Source: Bacillus cereus
GTDB lineage: Bacteria; Bacillota; Bacilli; Bacillales; Bacillaceae_G
Length of the DNA: 64,000 nucleotides
Assembly (NCBI RefSeq): GCF_025917685.1
Contig: NZ_CP089518.1
Span: 4,403,001-4,467,000, forward strand
Direction: 5' to 3'
Position 1 is the first letter of the stretch. The number at the start of each line of letters is the position of its first letter. Under the pieces are notes generated by a model. The model did not search any database, had not been told where the DNA came from, and worked only from the letters and a program-made list of their open reading frames with translations. Shown here piece after piece: positions 15,956-24,602 of this stretch. Made by a program: the position numbers and the translations under genes.

Positions 15956-16054
15956 CGTAGTTAGTTTTACGTAAACTAACTGAAAGCTACATGTGAGCTC
16001 GTAGTTAGTTTACAACACCAAAAGGACTACTAACTACGGAAAGAAGGAATAACG

Positions 16055-16717
16055 ATGAGGAACATCCAAAGTCGACAAATTATTAAAGAAATTTTTATGG
16101 TTTTAATCGGTTCATTTATTTTAGCAGCAGCGCTATATCACATTCACTTCCAAAACCACTTAACAGAAGGTGGCTTTGTAGGAATTGCACTATTTATCCA
16201 AAATTTTTATGATATTTCACCATCTATTTCAACTGTATTAATGGATATCCCTATTATTTTACTATGTGCTTCATTTTTAGGTAGAAAAATGGTTGGCTAT
16301 TCATTCTTAGGTTCACTTTCATTCGGAGCATTTTATTCCCTTATGGAAAATTATTCTCCTTTTACGGTAGATTTATCAAATAATTTATTTGTAGCTGCAG
16401 TAGTTGGCGGTGCGTTAGCTGGTATTGGACTCGGTTTTATATTGCGATTTGGCGGTGCAACCGGTGGAGACGATATTTTAACAATTGTATTAAGTAAACG
16501 AACTCGTTTTACAATTGGGCAAATTTTCTTCGTCTTTGACGCGATTGTTCTTGCGCTTTCATTATATTATTTAAATTGGACAGAAATTGCTTTCACTATT
16601 CTTTCGATTGCCGTCCAGGCAAAAACATTGGATTTAATTTACTATCCAAAAACAGAAAAGAAAGCAGCAAAGCAACCAGTATCTATTCCAATGTCCAAAA
16701 AGCATGCGACAAACTAA
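16055..16717 (+). CDS. YitT-family membrane protein, short form
   Basis: A 220-residue membrane protein with five to six helices (about residues 12-28, 41-60, 66-84, 106-128, 149-165 and 167-185). It contains the family core GGATGGDDILTIVLSKRTRFTIGQ around residues 132-155. Full-length YitT proteins carry a C-terminal DUF2179 domain of about 80 residues; here it is missing and replaced by a short basic tail. AAAGAAGG lies 8 bases before the ATG and directly after a hairpin arm, so translation is probably controlled by the leader. Transport substrate unknown. Monocistronic apart from the leader ORFs. Confidence 0.85.
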   Translation: MRNIQSRQIIKEIFMVLIGSFILAAALYHIHFQNHLTEGGFVGIALFIQNFYDISPSISTVLMDIPIILLCASFLGRKMVGYSFLGSLSFGAFYSLMENYSPFTVDLSNNLFVAAVVGGALAGIGLGFILRFGGATGGDDILTIVLSKRTRFTIGQIFFVFDAIVLALSLYYLNWTEIAFTILSIAVQAKTLDLIYYPKTEKKAAKQPVSIPMSKKHATN

Positions 16718-16748
16718 AAAGCGAAAGGCTTCGGCCTCTCGCTTTTTT
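16716..16748. terminator. Bidirectional terminator
   Basis: AAAAGCGAAAGGC and GCCTCTCGCTTT enclose a TTCG tetraloop-like turn, followed by eight T. Confidence 0.8.
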
Positions 16749-17582
16749 TTATGATCTTTTTTCTTTTTCCATTATGTGGCGTACTTGATAGAATCGATTT
16801 GCAAATTCAGTAACATTCCTTGTTAAACGATAATTCACTGTAGATCCGATTGCCATTCCGATTACCGGAATGCCTTGGAATAATTTACGACGAAGAGCAT
16901 ATATCGAAAACGTCTTCAAAATTTGTTTTAACACAACCTCAGTAGAAGCTGGCTTTAACACTTCTTCGTCTCCTTCATAAAAGAATGAATCTTCTTGCTC
17001 GAGTTCTCTCAGCAAATTGTACCATGCATATTGCTGAAGTCTCGCCGGCAATAATGCTGCATGGAATACTTTTAACGCAAGCATCATTTCATACGGCTTG
17101 TTCACATCATGCCCAAATGATGTAGCAATAAGTTGTACGGCCTTCACATTTAACGCAATCATAACCGGAAAATCAGCCGTTAATAATAATAAACCACCAG
17201 CACCTGTTGCTCCGCCTTGTACGAATGAATATAGGCGATGACGTGCTGTTTGCTGCTCTGCTATGTATGTTAATTGATCAATAGATAACGCCTTCAAATC
17301 TTCAAGTTGCTCAATCGATTCATCAAATAATCTCGACGTTCCTAAAATACGATTACGTGCATCTAGCTGTGATTGTGAACTTTGAATAAGCGCATGTAAA
17401 TGAAAGAGCCATCCATCTGCTTTCGTAAAAAAGTCTTTTCGTTTTTTCTCAGGTAGTTTTGCAATCGTAGTATGCAACCACTTATCAAACACCTTTTGAA
17501 AATCGGTCGCTTCCTGCTCTACTAATTGCCCTTCCCACTCTTTTATATTGTCTAAAATGGCTTGTTCTCGCTTCGATCGCAT
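16749..17582 (-). CDS. EcsC-family protein
   Basis: A 277-residue protein of the EcsC family, first known from the ecsABC transporter operon, though here no ABC genes are adjacent. It has a helical N-terminus, then a hydrophobic region VQGGATGAGGLLLLTADFPVMIALNVKAVQLIATSFGHD (split around residues 128-165) and a GIPVIGMAIGSTVNYRLTRNV motif near residue 240, both typical. Met at 17582 is preferred because GAGGTGG lies 8 bases upstream. Function uncertain; membrane-associated by composition. Confidence 0.82.
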   Translation of the reverse strand: MRSKREQAILDNIKEWEGQLVEQEATDFQKVFDKWLHTTIAKLPEKKRKDFFTKADGWLFHLHALIQSSQSQLDARNRILGTSRLFDESIEQLEDLKALSIDQLTYIAEQQTARHRLYSFVQGGATGAGGLLLLTADFPVMIALNVKAVQLIATSFGHDVNKPYEMMLALKVFHAALLPARLQQYAWYNLLRELEQEDSFFYEGDEEVLKPASTEVVLKQILKTFSIYALRRKLFQGIPVIGMAIGSTVNYRLTRNVTEFANRFYQVRHIMEKEKRS

Positions 17583-17711
17583 CGCAACAACCACCTCGTT
17601 CGATTTTTTTCCATTGTAACATATTTCCGCTTGTTCTTTGCAAATATGCTTGTCTATTCTTTATTCACATACCATTTTTTAATGACATAAAATATTAGCA
17701 AAAAGGATGAG

Positions 17712-18356
17712 ATGACTCTCATGAATCTATCCAATATAAAGCAAAATTATAATGCAGTATTCAGCTTAGGACAAAACTGTTGGCCTGCTTGGGCATTATT
17801 TCAATTCAAATTATCACCATTTTTTGGTGTTATTGATTTTATGCTAAGTCCTTCATTAGAGAAAGTAAATTTATTATTACAAAATCGCTTTCACCGCTTT
17901 TTAGAATTAGAAAATTTGTCTTTCATCTCATTTTGGGATGATGATGCTAAGTTACGACTAAGAGACAACCTTTATGAAATCGACTCCTGTCATGACTTTA
18001 AAACAGATGTAAATACACCCACTTCTTGGCCTTCCTATACAGATATTAAATTGAATTATGAGCATCGGATTAATCGTTTTCTAACTACAATTGAAATAGA
18101 AGAATCAATATTATTTATTCGAACTGGAGGAACATATGAAGAAGCACTTTCTCTTGAACAAATTTTATCTCAAATGGTCAAACATAAATTCTCCGTCCTT
18201 TTACTACTTCCTGCCGATGTACCAACTATTGCCCAAGAAGATTGGGGATTACAAAATATTTGTGTTATAAAATGCCCTATTATGGATATATACCAGTACA
18301 ATGAGGCATTTTGGAAAGAACTATTAGACGGTATTACCATTAGCTCAACATCTTGA
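17712..18356 (+). CDS. DUF1796 putative papain-like cysteine peptidase
   Basis: A 214-residue protein opening with VFSLGQNCWPAWAL and FFGVIDFMLS, the characteristic N-terminal pattern of DUF1796, whose Cys is proposed to be the nucleophile. The central FIRTGG and the later strand FSVLLLLPAD fit the family. AAGGATGAG precedes the ATG at 17712; a second ATG at 17721 is possible. Peptidase activity is a family prediction only. The stop codon is immediately followed by a bcr1 element, so its 3' UTR is bcr1 RNA. Confidence 0.75.
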   Translation: MTLMNLSNIKQNYNAVFSLGQNCWPAWALFQFKLSPFFGVIDFMLSPSLEKVNLLLQNRFHRFLELENLSFISFWDDDAKLRLRDNLYEIDSCHDFKTDVNTPTSWPSYTDIKLNYEHRINRFLTTIEIEESILFIRTGGTYEEALSLEQILSQMVKHKFSVLLLLPADVPTIAQEDWGLQNICVIKCPIMDIYQYNEAFWKELLDGITISSTS

Positions 18357-18482
18357 ATAAAGTGAAACTTTAATCAACCCTCACCAACCAGGCGTTTACG
18401 GGCAGCAGGGCTTCCACCTAACTTCTTTGCTCCAGCCGAATTTTGAGGCGGGAGTTTTACTGCCCACAAATAGCAGGATAAA
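18357..18482 (-). repeat. bcr1-type element, copy 2 (inverted, internally shortened)
   Basis: A 116-base element (18362-18477) in reverse orientation is bounded by perfect ATAAA repeats (TTTAT on its own strand) at 18357-18361 and 18478-18482. Compared with copies 1 and 3 it lacks the ~28-base hairpin AATCAGTGGGG ... CCCCACTGATT near its 3' end but keeps both termini. It begins at the first base after the stop codon of the DUF1796 gene. Confidence 0.82.
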
Positions 18483-18550
18483 AAGGTGATTTCCTCCATA
18501 TTTCAAATTATAATTATCCATATACAAATGAATAAGGAGCGATCACATTC

Positions 18551-18985
18551 ATGTACCCACGTGCAAAATCCTTTGGTATTGTTATACATCACGATCGACT
18601 TCTCCTACAAGAATATAATATAGCCAATGAAACATATTACCGACCTCTTGGCGGATCAATTGAACTTGGTGAAAAATCAGCACATACTGTTATTCGTGAA
18701 TTTAAAGAAGAGCTTCATACAGAAGTAGAAATCACCAATTATTTAGGATGCTTAGAAAACATCTTTCATCTAGATGAGGAAATTGGTCATGAAATCATTC
18801 AACTATATTCTTTATGCTTATTAGACACGTCACTATATGAAACGGAAATACTCAATATACAAGATGAACAAACAATGTCATATGCAAAATGGGTTCCCAT
18901 TACTGCATTCATTCAGAAGGAAAAAGTACTATATCCGGATGGAATTTTGAAATATATCCAAAAGAAAAAAGACGAGATCCTATAG
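18551..18985 (+). CDS. Nudix hydrolase
   Basis: A 144-residue hydrolase of nucleoside-diphosphate-linked substrates. The Nudix box spans residues 35-57 and is seen as GGSIELGEKS ... REFKEEL, with the REFKEE core intact. Specificity cannot be deduced. AAGGAG lies 9-12 bases before the ATG. The stop codon is inside the terminator palindrome shared with ackA. Confidence 0.85.
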   Translation: MYPRAKSFGIVIHHDRLLLQEYNIANETYYRPLGGSIELGEKSAHTVIREFKEELHTEVEITNYLGCLENIFHLDEEIGHEIIQLYSLCLLDTSLYETEILNIQDEQTMSYAKWVPITAFIQKEKVLYPDGILKYIQKKKDEIL

Positions 18986-18997
18986 GATCTCGTCTTT
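18968..18997. terminator. Bidirectional terminator
   Basis: A near-perfect palindrome, AAAGACGAGATCC with GGATCTCGTCTTT and a four-base loop. It serves the Nudix gene and ackA from opposite sides. Confidence 0.85.
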
Positions 18998-19013
18998 CTT
19001 TTCAAATAGTATA

Positions 19014-20207
19014 TTAACCAATATTTCCAAGACGTAGTACGTCACGAGCGATCATAACTTCTTCGTCAGTTGGAATTACGATAATTTTTACTGGAGAGTG
19101 TGGGAAGCTGATGAATGCTTCTTCACCGAATACATTATTACGTTTTACGTCGAAGTATACGCCCATGTACTCAAGGCCTTCTAATACGCGCTCACGAATA
19201 ATCGCACTGTTTTCACCTACACCAGCTGTGAAGATGATTGCGTCTACACCTTTCATACGAGCAGTGTAAGAACCGATGTATTTGTGGATACGGCTTACGA
19301 ATACATCAAGTGCTACTTTCGCACGGTGGTCGCCTTCTTCTTCTTTCGCAATGATGTCACGTAGGTCACTAGAGTAACCAGTAAGACCTAACATACCACT
19401 CTTCTTGTTTAATACGCTAACTACTTCTTCTACTGTTTGGCCTGTTTTTTCCATGATGTATGGAATTAACGCAGGGTCAATGTTACCAGAACGTGTACCC
19501 ATTGTTACACCAGCAAGTGGAGTGAAGCCCATAGAAGTATCGATTGATTTTCCGCCTTCTACTGCTGCGATACTTGCACCGTTACCTAAGTGACAAGAAA
19601 GTAGGCTTAAGTTTTCAATTGGACGACCTAATAATTCAGCCGCACGCTCAGTTACGTATTTATGAGAAGTTCCGTGGAAACCGTATTTACGGATACCGAA
19701 TTTTTCATAGTACTCATATGGTAAGCTGTATAGGAATGCAGATTCCGGCATTGTTTGGTGGAATGCTGTATCGAATACTGCTACTGCTGGTACGTTTGGT
19801 AATACTTCTTGGAATGCTTTAATACCAACAAGGTTTGCTGGGTTGTGAAGTGGTGCTAAATCGCTTAATTCTTCGATATCAGCTAATACTTCATCAGTAA
19901 TTAAAACAGAATCAGCAAATTTTTCGCCGCCGTGTACAACACGGTGACCGATACCGCCAATCTCATCAAGAGATTTTACGATTCCGTTTTCAGTTAACTT
20001 CTTAAGAAGCATATTAACTGCTACTGCGTGATCTGGGATGTTTGTAATTTCTTTTTGTTTTTCGCCATCTACAGTAATAGTGAAGATACTATCTTCTAAA
20101 CCGATACGTTCTACTAAACCTTTTGTTAATACTGTTTCACTTGGCATTTCAAATAATTGGAATTTTAAGGAAGAGCTTCCTGCGTTAATCGCGATGATTT
20201 TTGACAT
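19014..20207 (-). CDS. ackA: Acetate kinase
   Basis: Interconverts acetyl phosphate and acetate with ATP formation; central to overflow metabolism. The 397-residue length is standard. Signatures: [14 protein letters not shown] at the N-terminus, [10 protein letters not shown] near 90, [12 protein letters not shown] near 175 and [11 protein letters not shown] near 325. The upstream gap of 300 bases contains a cre-like site (see 20292-20306), consistent with CcpA activation known in Bacillus. It is probably transcribed alone, or after ytxK by readthrough. Confidence 0.96.
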   Translation of the reverse strand: MSKIIAINAGSSSLKFQLFEMPSETVLTKGLVERIGLEDSIFTITVDGEKQKEITNIPDHAVAVNMLLKKLTENGIVKSLDEIGGIGHRVVHGGEKFADSVLITDEVLADIEELSDLAPLHNPANLVGIKAFQEVLPNVPAVAVFDTAFHQTMPESAFLYSLPYEYYEKFGIRKYGFHGTSHKYVTERAAELLGRPIENLSLLSCHLGNGASIAAVEGGKSIDTSMGFTPLAGVTMGTRSGNIDPALIPYIMEKTGQTVEEVVSVLNKKSGMLGLTGYSSDLRDIIAKEEEGDHRAKVALDVFVSRIHKYIGSYTARMKGVDAIIFTAGVGENSAIIRERVLEGLEYMGVYFDVKRNNVFGEEAFISFPHSPVKIIVIPTDEEVMIARDVLRLGNIG

Positions 20208-20291
20208 CTAGTCTTTCGCCCCTTTTTCTCTTGGTAGTTGTGTGGATCATTCCACAAACCGCTCGATTTTATCTAATTAAATTCACTCAAT

Positions 20292-20306
20292 ATGAAAACG
20301 TTTCAT
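20292..20306. promoter_or_regulatory. Candidate cre (CcpA) site upstream of ackA
   Basis: ATGAAAACGTTTCAT resembles a catabolite-responsive element with a central CG and near-palindromic arms. It deviates from the WTGNAANCGNWNNCA consensus in the last two positions. CcpA activation of ackA is established in B. subtilis. The rest of the 20208-20506 gap is AT-rich with nothing else that can be named. Confidence 0.45.
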
Positions 20307-20506
20307 CATCAGTAAATTTTATACTCACGATTTTAATTTAAACATCGTCCGACATATATTTCAAGTGAAAAAATTGTAACACCAAGAAAAAAAATATATT
20401 ACAGATTTCAAAAAAATTCAGTTAAATCTTGTATATATTAAAAAATATGACAAATCCTATACATCTGTACTACATTAATCACTACCCCTGTTACATATAA
20501 CTTACC

Positions 20507-21499
20507 TTATTTATGTGTTGCAAACCAAGTGTTCAATTGATCCATAATGTTCTCCATAGCCTTCATGTTAGAGAATTTAGGTAATTCCACTAGTAGCGCC
20601 TGTTTCGGCATTGTTACACCTTGGCCTTTCTTTTGGAGAACAAATATACTTTTTGCATTTTTCTCGTTTTTAAACATGGAAACAGGTAGTTGTAACAATC
20701 CTTGAATAAAGCATGTTTCTTTAATAAATGCATGTAGTTTTGGCGCTTGATCACTTTCAAAAATAAAGTTTGGTACTAAGAAGAATAAGTACCCGCCTTC
20801 TTTCGTATGTTTCACACTTTGTTCAATAAATAAGTGATGCGCATATGACATTCCTTCATCTGCTTTTAGCGTATATTCACTTGCACCGATTTCGTTTGGA
20901 TAGTAACCAATTGGTAAATCTGAAACGACTGCATCAACTGGATCAATATAAAGTGGTGCTAGTCCATCTTGATGGAAGAATTCGATTGCATGCTTTTGTA
21001 AATTCGCATTTACTAAAGCAAGTTTGATTAGCACTTCATCCACTTCTACTCCAAATCCACTCATTGCTAGTTCTTCTTTGGCGTTATTAAACACTGTAGT
21101 CATTAAGTTACCTGTTCCAATTGCAGGGTCTAAAACAGTAATTTCTTTTTGACCTTGCATAAATTTATGGAATAAGTAGCTCATGAACATTCCAACTGCA
21201 TCAGGCGTCATTTCATGATTCGCTTGCACGCCTTCTTTCATTCCTTTTAAAATGGCTAGCTGAAATGCTTTACGAATTTCTTCCCCTTTATATGTTTCTT
21301 CATTAAACGTACTATATTCACGATTCAACCTTTCAATTGTTGATTCGGATAATTCCTCTTGTAAAATCGCTCCCTCAAACAAGTTATCACCTGTTTCTAC
21401 AAGCGCCTCTAAATATGTTACATCTAATTCTTTACGTAAAACTACCGTAGAAGAATCAAAAATAGAAAATAATGTTTCTACTGCCTGACTCACGTACAT
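20507..21499 (-). CDS. ytxK: Class I SAM-dependent methyltransferase YtxK
   Basis: A 330-residue protein related to N6-adenine DNA methyltransferases. The SAM motif DPAIGTGNLMTTVFN is at about residues 125-139, and motif IV reads DLPIGYYP near 194, where DNA methyltransferases carry (N/D)PP(Y/F). It stands without a restriction or specificity gene, in the conserved ackA-ytxK-tpx context, so a housekeeping role is more likely than restriction. GGAGGAATGTACGTG suggests GTG or the annotated start near 21499. Confidence 0.85.
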   Translation of the reverse strand: MYVSQAVETLFSIFDSSTVVLRKELDVTYLEALVETGDNLFEGAILQEELSESTIERLNREYSTFNEETYKGEEIRKAFQLAILKGMKEGVQANHEMTPDAVGMFMSYLFHKFMQGQKEITVLDPAIGTGNLMTTVFNNAKEELAMSGFGVEVDEVLIKLALVNANLQKHAIEFFHQDGLAPLYIDPVDAVVSDLPIGYYPNEIGASEYTLKADEGMSYAHHLFIEQSVKHTKEGGYLFFLVPNFIFESDQAPKLHAFIKETCFIQGLLQLPVSMFKNEKNAKSIFVLQKKGQGVTMPKQALLVELPKFSNMKAMENIMDQLNTWFATHK

Positions 21500-21565
21500 T
21501 CCTCCTTCTCTCTTTTACACATAACTTATATCATACCACAAAGTGATTTTTTCCAAAAAGAAAAA

Positions 21566-21682
21566 GCGACCTCTTGTAAAGAGCTCCCCTTCAAGTTGTT
21601 TTATGATGTAACGTCTTTTCTCATATATTAGTACCATTGTGCAGCAATATATGAGAAAAAACGACCTCTTTATAAGAGGTCA
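21566..21682 (-). terminator. Duplicated terminator pair flanking a 14-bp inverted repeat (after tpx)
   Basis: On the minus strand, two similar hairpins (GACCTCTTATAAAGAGGTC at 21681-21663 and CTCTTTACAAGAG around 21583-21571) are each followed by CG and a T-run. Between them TTTTCTCATATATT (21616-21629) and AATATATGAGAAAA (21646-21659) form a perfect 14-base stem. The nearest hairpin to tpx is a good terminator; the others may be duplicates. Confidence 0.7.
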
Positions 21683-21693
21683 TTTCCTTCACA

Positions 21694-22194
21694 TTACTTC
21701 GCAGATTTAGCTGCTTCTAATGCTGCTTCATAGTTTGGATGGCTTGTACCTTCGCCTACGTATTCTGCGTAAACTACTTTGTCATTGCTATCTACTACGA
21801 ATACTGCACGAGCAAGTAAACGAAGTTCTTTCATTACTAGGCCGTAAGCTTCACCGAATGAAAGGTCACGGTGATCAGAAAGTGTCGCAACGTTTTCTAA
21901 ACCGTTAGCTGCACACCAGCGTTTTTGAGCGAATGGTAAATCAGCGCTAATTGTTAATACTTTCGCGTTTTCAATACCTGCTGCATCTTGGTTAAAACGA
22001 CGAGTTTGTGCATCACATACACCTGTGTCGATTGAAGGTATAACACTAATTAATTTCACTTCACCTTTGTATGTTTCTAAACTTACTGGAGATAAGTCAT
22101 TTGCTAACACTTGGAAGTTAGGCGCTTGATCGCCAACTTTAACTTCTGTTCCAACTAAAGTCATTGGGTTACCTTTAAAAGTTACATTTGCCAC
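21694..22194 (-). CDS. tpx: Thiol peroxidase (atypical 2-Cys peroxiredoxin)
   Basis: Reduces hydroperoxides in the cytoplasm. The 166-residue length is standard. The peroxidatic Cys60 is in [12 protein letters not shown] and the resolving Cys94 in RWCAANG; both are present. GGGAGG precedes the ATG. It lies between ytxK and ytfJ as in B. subtilis and appears monocistronic, with a hairpin on each side. Confidence 0.95.
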   Translation of the reverse strand: MANVTFKGNPMTLVGTEVKVGDQAPNFQVLANDLSPVSLETYKGEVKLISVIPSIDTGVCDAQTRRFNQDAAGIENAKVLTISADLPFAQKRWCAANGLENVATLSDHRDLSFGEAYGLVMKELRLLARAVFVVDSNDKVVYAEYVGEGTSHPNYEAALEAAKSAK

Positions 22195-22292
22195 TTAAAA
22201 ATCCTCCCTTATTTAAACAAAATATGTACAATGTAAATGATAGTTTGTCCCTATCGATAATGCAAATAAAATCGCTTTATTTACAAAAAAAT

Positions 22293-22322
22293 AAAGAAGC
22301 TAATCCATTGATTAGCTTCTTT
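22293..22322 (-). terminator. Terminator after ytfJ
   Basis: AAAGAAGCTAATC and GATTAGCTTCTTT form a 13-base stem. On the minus strand it is followed by a T-rich run of more than eight bases. Confidence 0.85.
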
Positions 22323-22327
22323 ACTCG

Positions 22328-22723
22328 TTAAATTTGAAATTCCGGATCATCTTCTTTTCGTTTATCCATCATTTCTTTCACTTTATCAACAGCTTGTGGT
22401 GCTAATTCAATTATTTTGTCAATGACATGTGTTTGTTTATCTAAATGTAAAACTTTCACACCTTCTCCATTTATAACGAGAAAGGCAACAGGATTAATGG
22501 AAACTCCACCACCGCTACCTCCTCCAAATGGATGACGGCCTGAATGCTCTACCTTGCCAAATTCACTTCCACCAGCAGCAAAGCCAAAACTTACTTTCGA
22601 AACGGTAAGAATTACACTTCCGTCTGCTGCTTTAATCGGGTCACCAACAATTGTATTTACATCAGTCATTTGTTTTAAATGCTGCATTGCGGTTGTCATT
22701 AAACCTTGAATTGGATGGTCCAT
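22328..22723 (-). CDS. ytfJ: Sporulation protein YtfJ (GerW family)
   Basis: A 131-residue protein of the GerW/YtfJ family, linked to spore formation and germination. The N-terminal helix HPIQGLMTTAMQHLKQMTDV is followed by a conserved glycine-rich loop (FGGGSGGGVSINPVAFLVI, about residues 66-84) diagnostic of the family. It lies 12 bases downstream of ytfI and is probably cotranscribed. Its mechanism is not established. Confidence 0.92.
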   Translation of the reverse strand: MDHPIQGLMTTAMQHLKQMTDVNTIVGDPIKAADGSVILTVSKVSFGFAAGGSEFGKVEHSGRHPFGGGSGGGVSINPVAFLVINGEGVKVLHLDKQTHVIDKIIELAPQAVDKVKEMMDKRKEDDPEFQI

Positions 22724-22735
22724 TCTATATCCCCC

Positions 22736-23365
22736 CTATGCTTGAACAGATTTATCTGTCATACCAGACTTTTGTTTTCTCATAAACATGAGTAGTTTTA
22801 CCGCTGTTTTCACAGTACGAAATATACGAAAGGAAGCTGTTAATTCACATCTTGATGCAAATCCTTTCCCTTGAAAAACAGGGGTAATTTCAAATTCTGG
22901 TATGTCGACAATATGCATATATTGTCCTACAACTCCAGCAGCCATTCCTTTTGTCCCCCATGCATACCCAGTGACAATTCCAGTACTAGCCGCATCGCCT
23001 GCTCCAATTTGTGAATGCCACTTCCAACTATTGATTTTCACTCGTTTGAGAAAATCTTTAACAATAGTATGAACTTCTTGAAGCTTTTTTATCAGTTCTC
23101 CAATGCTATCAAGTTGTGCCATAATTTTATTATCTATTCCGCCATCTTTCTCAGCTTTTTCGATTTTCTGCCCCGTTTTTTTCTGTTGTTTTTCAATTCT
23201 TTCCAATACATCAAACGTATATCGAATCATCCATATTTTTACTTGAAATAAACATTGCTTTTCCATTTCTGAATATAAAAACGTCACCTTAAGCGATATT
23301 TTCGATAATAGTATTAGCAAAATAAAAAGTAGAAGAATTATCATTCCAATTACGAGCCATTTCAT
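22736..23365 (-). CDS. ytfI: DUF2953 membrane protein YtfI
   Basis: A 209-residue protein with one N-terminal membrane helix (about residues 2-24), then a soluble DUF2953 domain. The middle has a coiled-coil stretch rich in Lys/Glu, and the C-terminal half contains the conserved GAGDAASTGIVTGYAWG motif. ATG at 23365 is preferred because AAAGGATGG is well spaced; an in-frame ATG at 23374 overlaps that site. It is paired with ytfJ, a sporulation gene, so a sporulation role is likely. Confidence 0.88.
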   Translation of the reverse strand: MKWLVIGMIILLLFILLILLSKISLKVTFLYSEMEKQCLFQVKIWMIRYTFDVLERIEKQQKKTGQKIEKAEKDGGIDNKIMAQLDSIGELIKKLQEVHTIVKDFLKRVKINSWKWHSQIGAGDAASTGIVTGYAWGTKGMAAGVVGQYMHIVDIPEFEITPVFQGKGFASRCELTASFRIFRTVKTAVKLLMFMRKQKSGMTDKSVQA

Positions 23366-23578
23366 TCGTACCATCCTTTCACTCCATACCCATTATCGAC
23401 AAGTTTATTCATCATTAAACAACCTTTTATAAAATTGAATATAAAAATTTTTCTAAAAATAAAAAGGAATTTTGACATTTTATATCGAAATATACTATTT
23501 GAGCATATCATTCAGAACACACTCTGATAGTATGCAGCACTAAGACTAGAAAATTTAACTGCAGTGGAGGGATACATA

Positions 23579-24382
23579 ATGGCAAATCGTCGCAATTTAT
23601 TTTTCTTTTATGGTGATGACAAAGTAACACTCGTTGAAAAAATGAAACCAATATATCGTATTTTAGAGGAGAAGGGATTTACCATATTAGATCATCCAAA
23701 AAATGCAAACGCTATCGTCAGCGTTGGAGATGATGGAACTTTCTTACAAGCCGTTCGTAAAACTGGTTTTAGAGAAGATTGCTTATACGCAGGTATTTCT
23801 ACGAAAGATGAAATTTCTTTCTACTGCGATTTCCACATCGATCACGTTGATACAGCCCTTCAAGAAATTACAAAAAACGAAATTGAAGTGCGAAAGTATC
23901 CAACAATTAAAGTTGATGTAGATCACGGTACATCATTCCATTGTTTAAATGAGTTCTCATTACGCTCTAGCATCATTAAAACATTTGTCGTAGATGTACA
24001 CGTCGACAATTTACATTTTGAAACATTTAGAGGTGATGGATTAGTTATCTCCACACCAACAGGAAGTACCGCTTACAATAAATCATTACATGGTGCAGTT
24101 GTCGATCCACTTATCCCATGTTTCCAAGTAAGCGAACTAGCATCTTTAAATAACAACACATACCGTACACTCGGATCACCGTTTCTTTTAAATCACGAGC
24201 GCACGTTAACTTTAACACTTAAACCAGATGGCAATGATTACCCTGTCATCGGAATGGATAACGAAGCACTTAGCATTAAGCAAGTGGAGAAAGCCGTTGT
24301 TCGTTTAAGCGATAAACAAATTAAAACTGTTAAATTAAAAAACAACTCTTTCTGGGAAAAAGTACAGAGAACATTTTTATAG
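23579..24382 (+). CDS. nadF: NAD kinase (second paralogue)
   Basis: Phosphorylates NAD to NADP. The 267-residue length equals the PpnK2 type of bacilli. Motifs: VSVGDDGTFLQAVR (the GGDGT region, here GDDGT) near 47, LNEFSLRS near 120 and STPTGSTAYNKS near 157. Start ATG at 23579 with GGAGGG 8 bases upstream; an upstream GTG in frame at 23564 is inside that site. Position next to ytfI/ytcJ corresponds to B. subtilis ppnKB. Symbol uncertain because naming of paralogues differs between databases. Confidence 0.9.
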   Translation: MANRRNLFFFYGDDKVTLVEKMKPIYRILEEKGFTILDHPKNANAIVSVGDDGTFLQAVRKTGFREDCLYAGISTKDEISFYCDFHIDHVDTALQEITKNEIEVRKYPTIKVDVDHGTSFHCLNEFSLRSSIIKTFVVDVHVDNLHFETFRGDGLVISTPTGSTAYNKSLHGAVVDPLIPCFQVSELASLNNNTYRTLGSPFLLNHERTLTLTLKPDGNDYPVIGMDNEALSIKQVEKAVVRLSDKQIKTVKLKNNSFWEKVQRTFL

Positions 24383-24387
24383 TATTA

Positions 24388-24431
24388 AAATAACCGCAGA
24401 ATTATGGGATTCCATAATTCTGCGGTTATTT
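24388..24431 (+). terminator. Strong terminator after NAD kinase
   Basis: Perfect 20-base arms (AAATAACCGCAGAATTATGG and its complement) with a four-base loop. Confidence 0.9.
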
Positions 24432-24602
24432 ATTTAGCACCTGCAACTTAACGCTGTTTCAAATATATCTATCACAACTCACAATATATCAACGATTTCA
24501 TCCAAAATATCGATTTACCGACAAAAAGTGACTACATCATCAACCTATCTAAAAAGAGGAAGCATCACCAAAATGTATTTTCGGAACCGCTCCTTCAAAC
24601 TT

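Larger units (their letters stand above)
15601..16054 (+). promoter_or_regulatory. Tandem translational attenuator leader (leader ORFs alternating with hairpins)
   Basis: Up to four tiny ORFs (15622-15672, 15731-15781, 15843-15872 and 15914-15955) are interleaved with stem-loops before the YitT-family start at 16055. Three of the leader stops (first, second, fourth) are TAG followed at once by CG and the 5' arm of a stem. The 3' arm of each structure ends just before the ribosome binding site of the next ORF. Alternative pairings are exact: 15783-15793 with 15811-15821 or 15811-15821 with 15862-15872; and 15959-15967 with 15973-15981, or 15971-15981 with 16003-16013, or 16000-16009 with 16029-16038. 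This 1:2/2:3/3:4 logic is that of erm and cat translational attenuators. The inducer is unknown. Confidence 0.7.

Noticed and set aside
15620..16054. Interpreting the YitT leader as one long coding region or a known riboswitch
   Set aside because: Stop codons occur in all frames between the short ORFs, and the structure is made of repeated hairpin and ORF units without a recognisable aptamer core.
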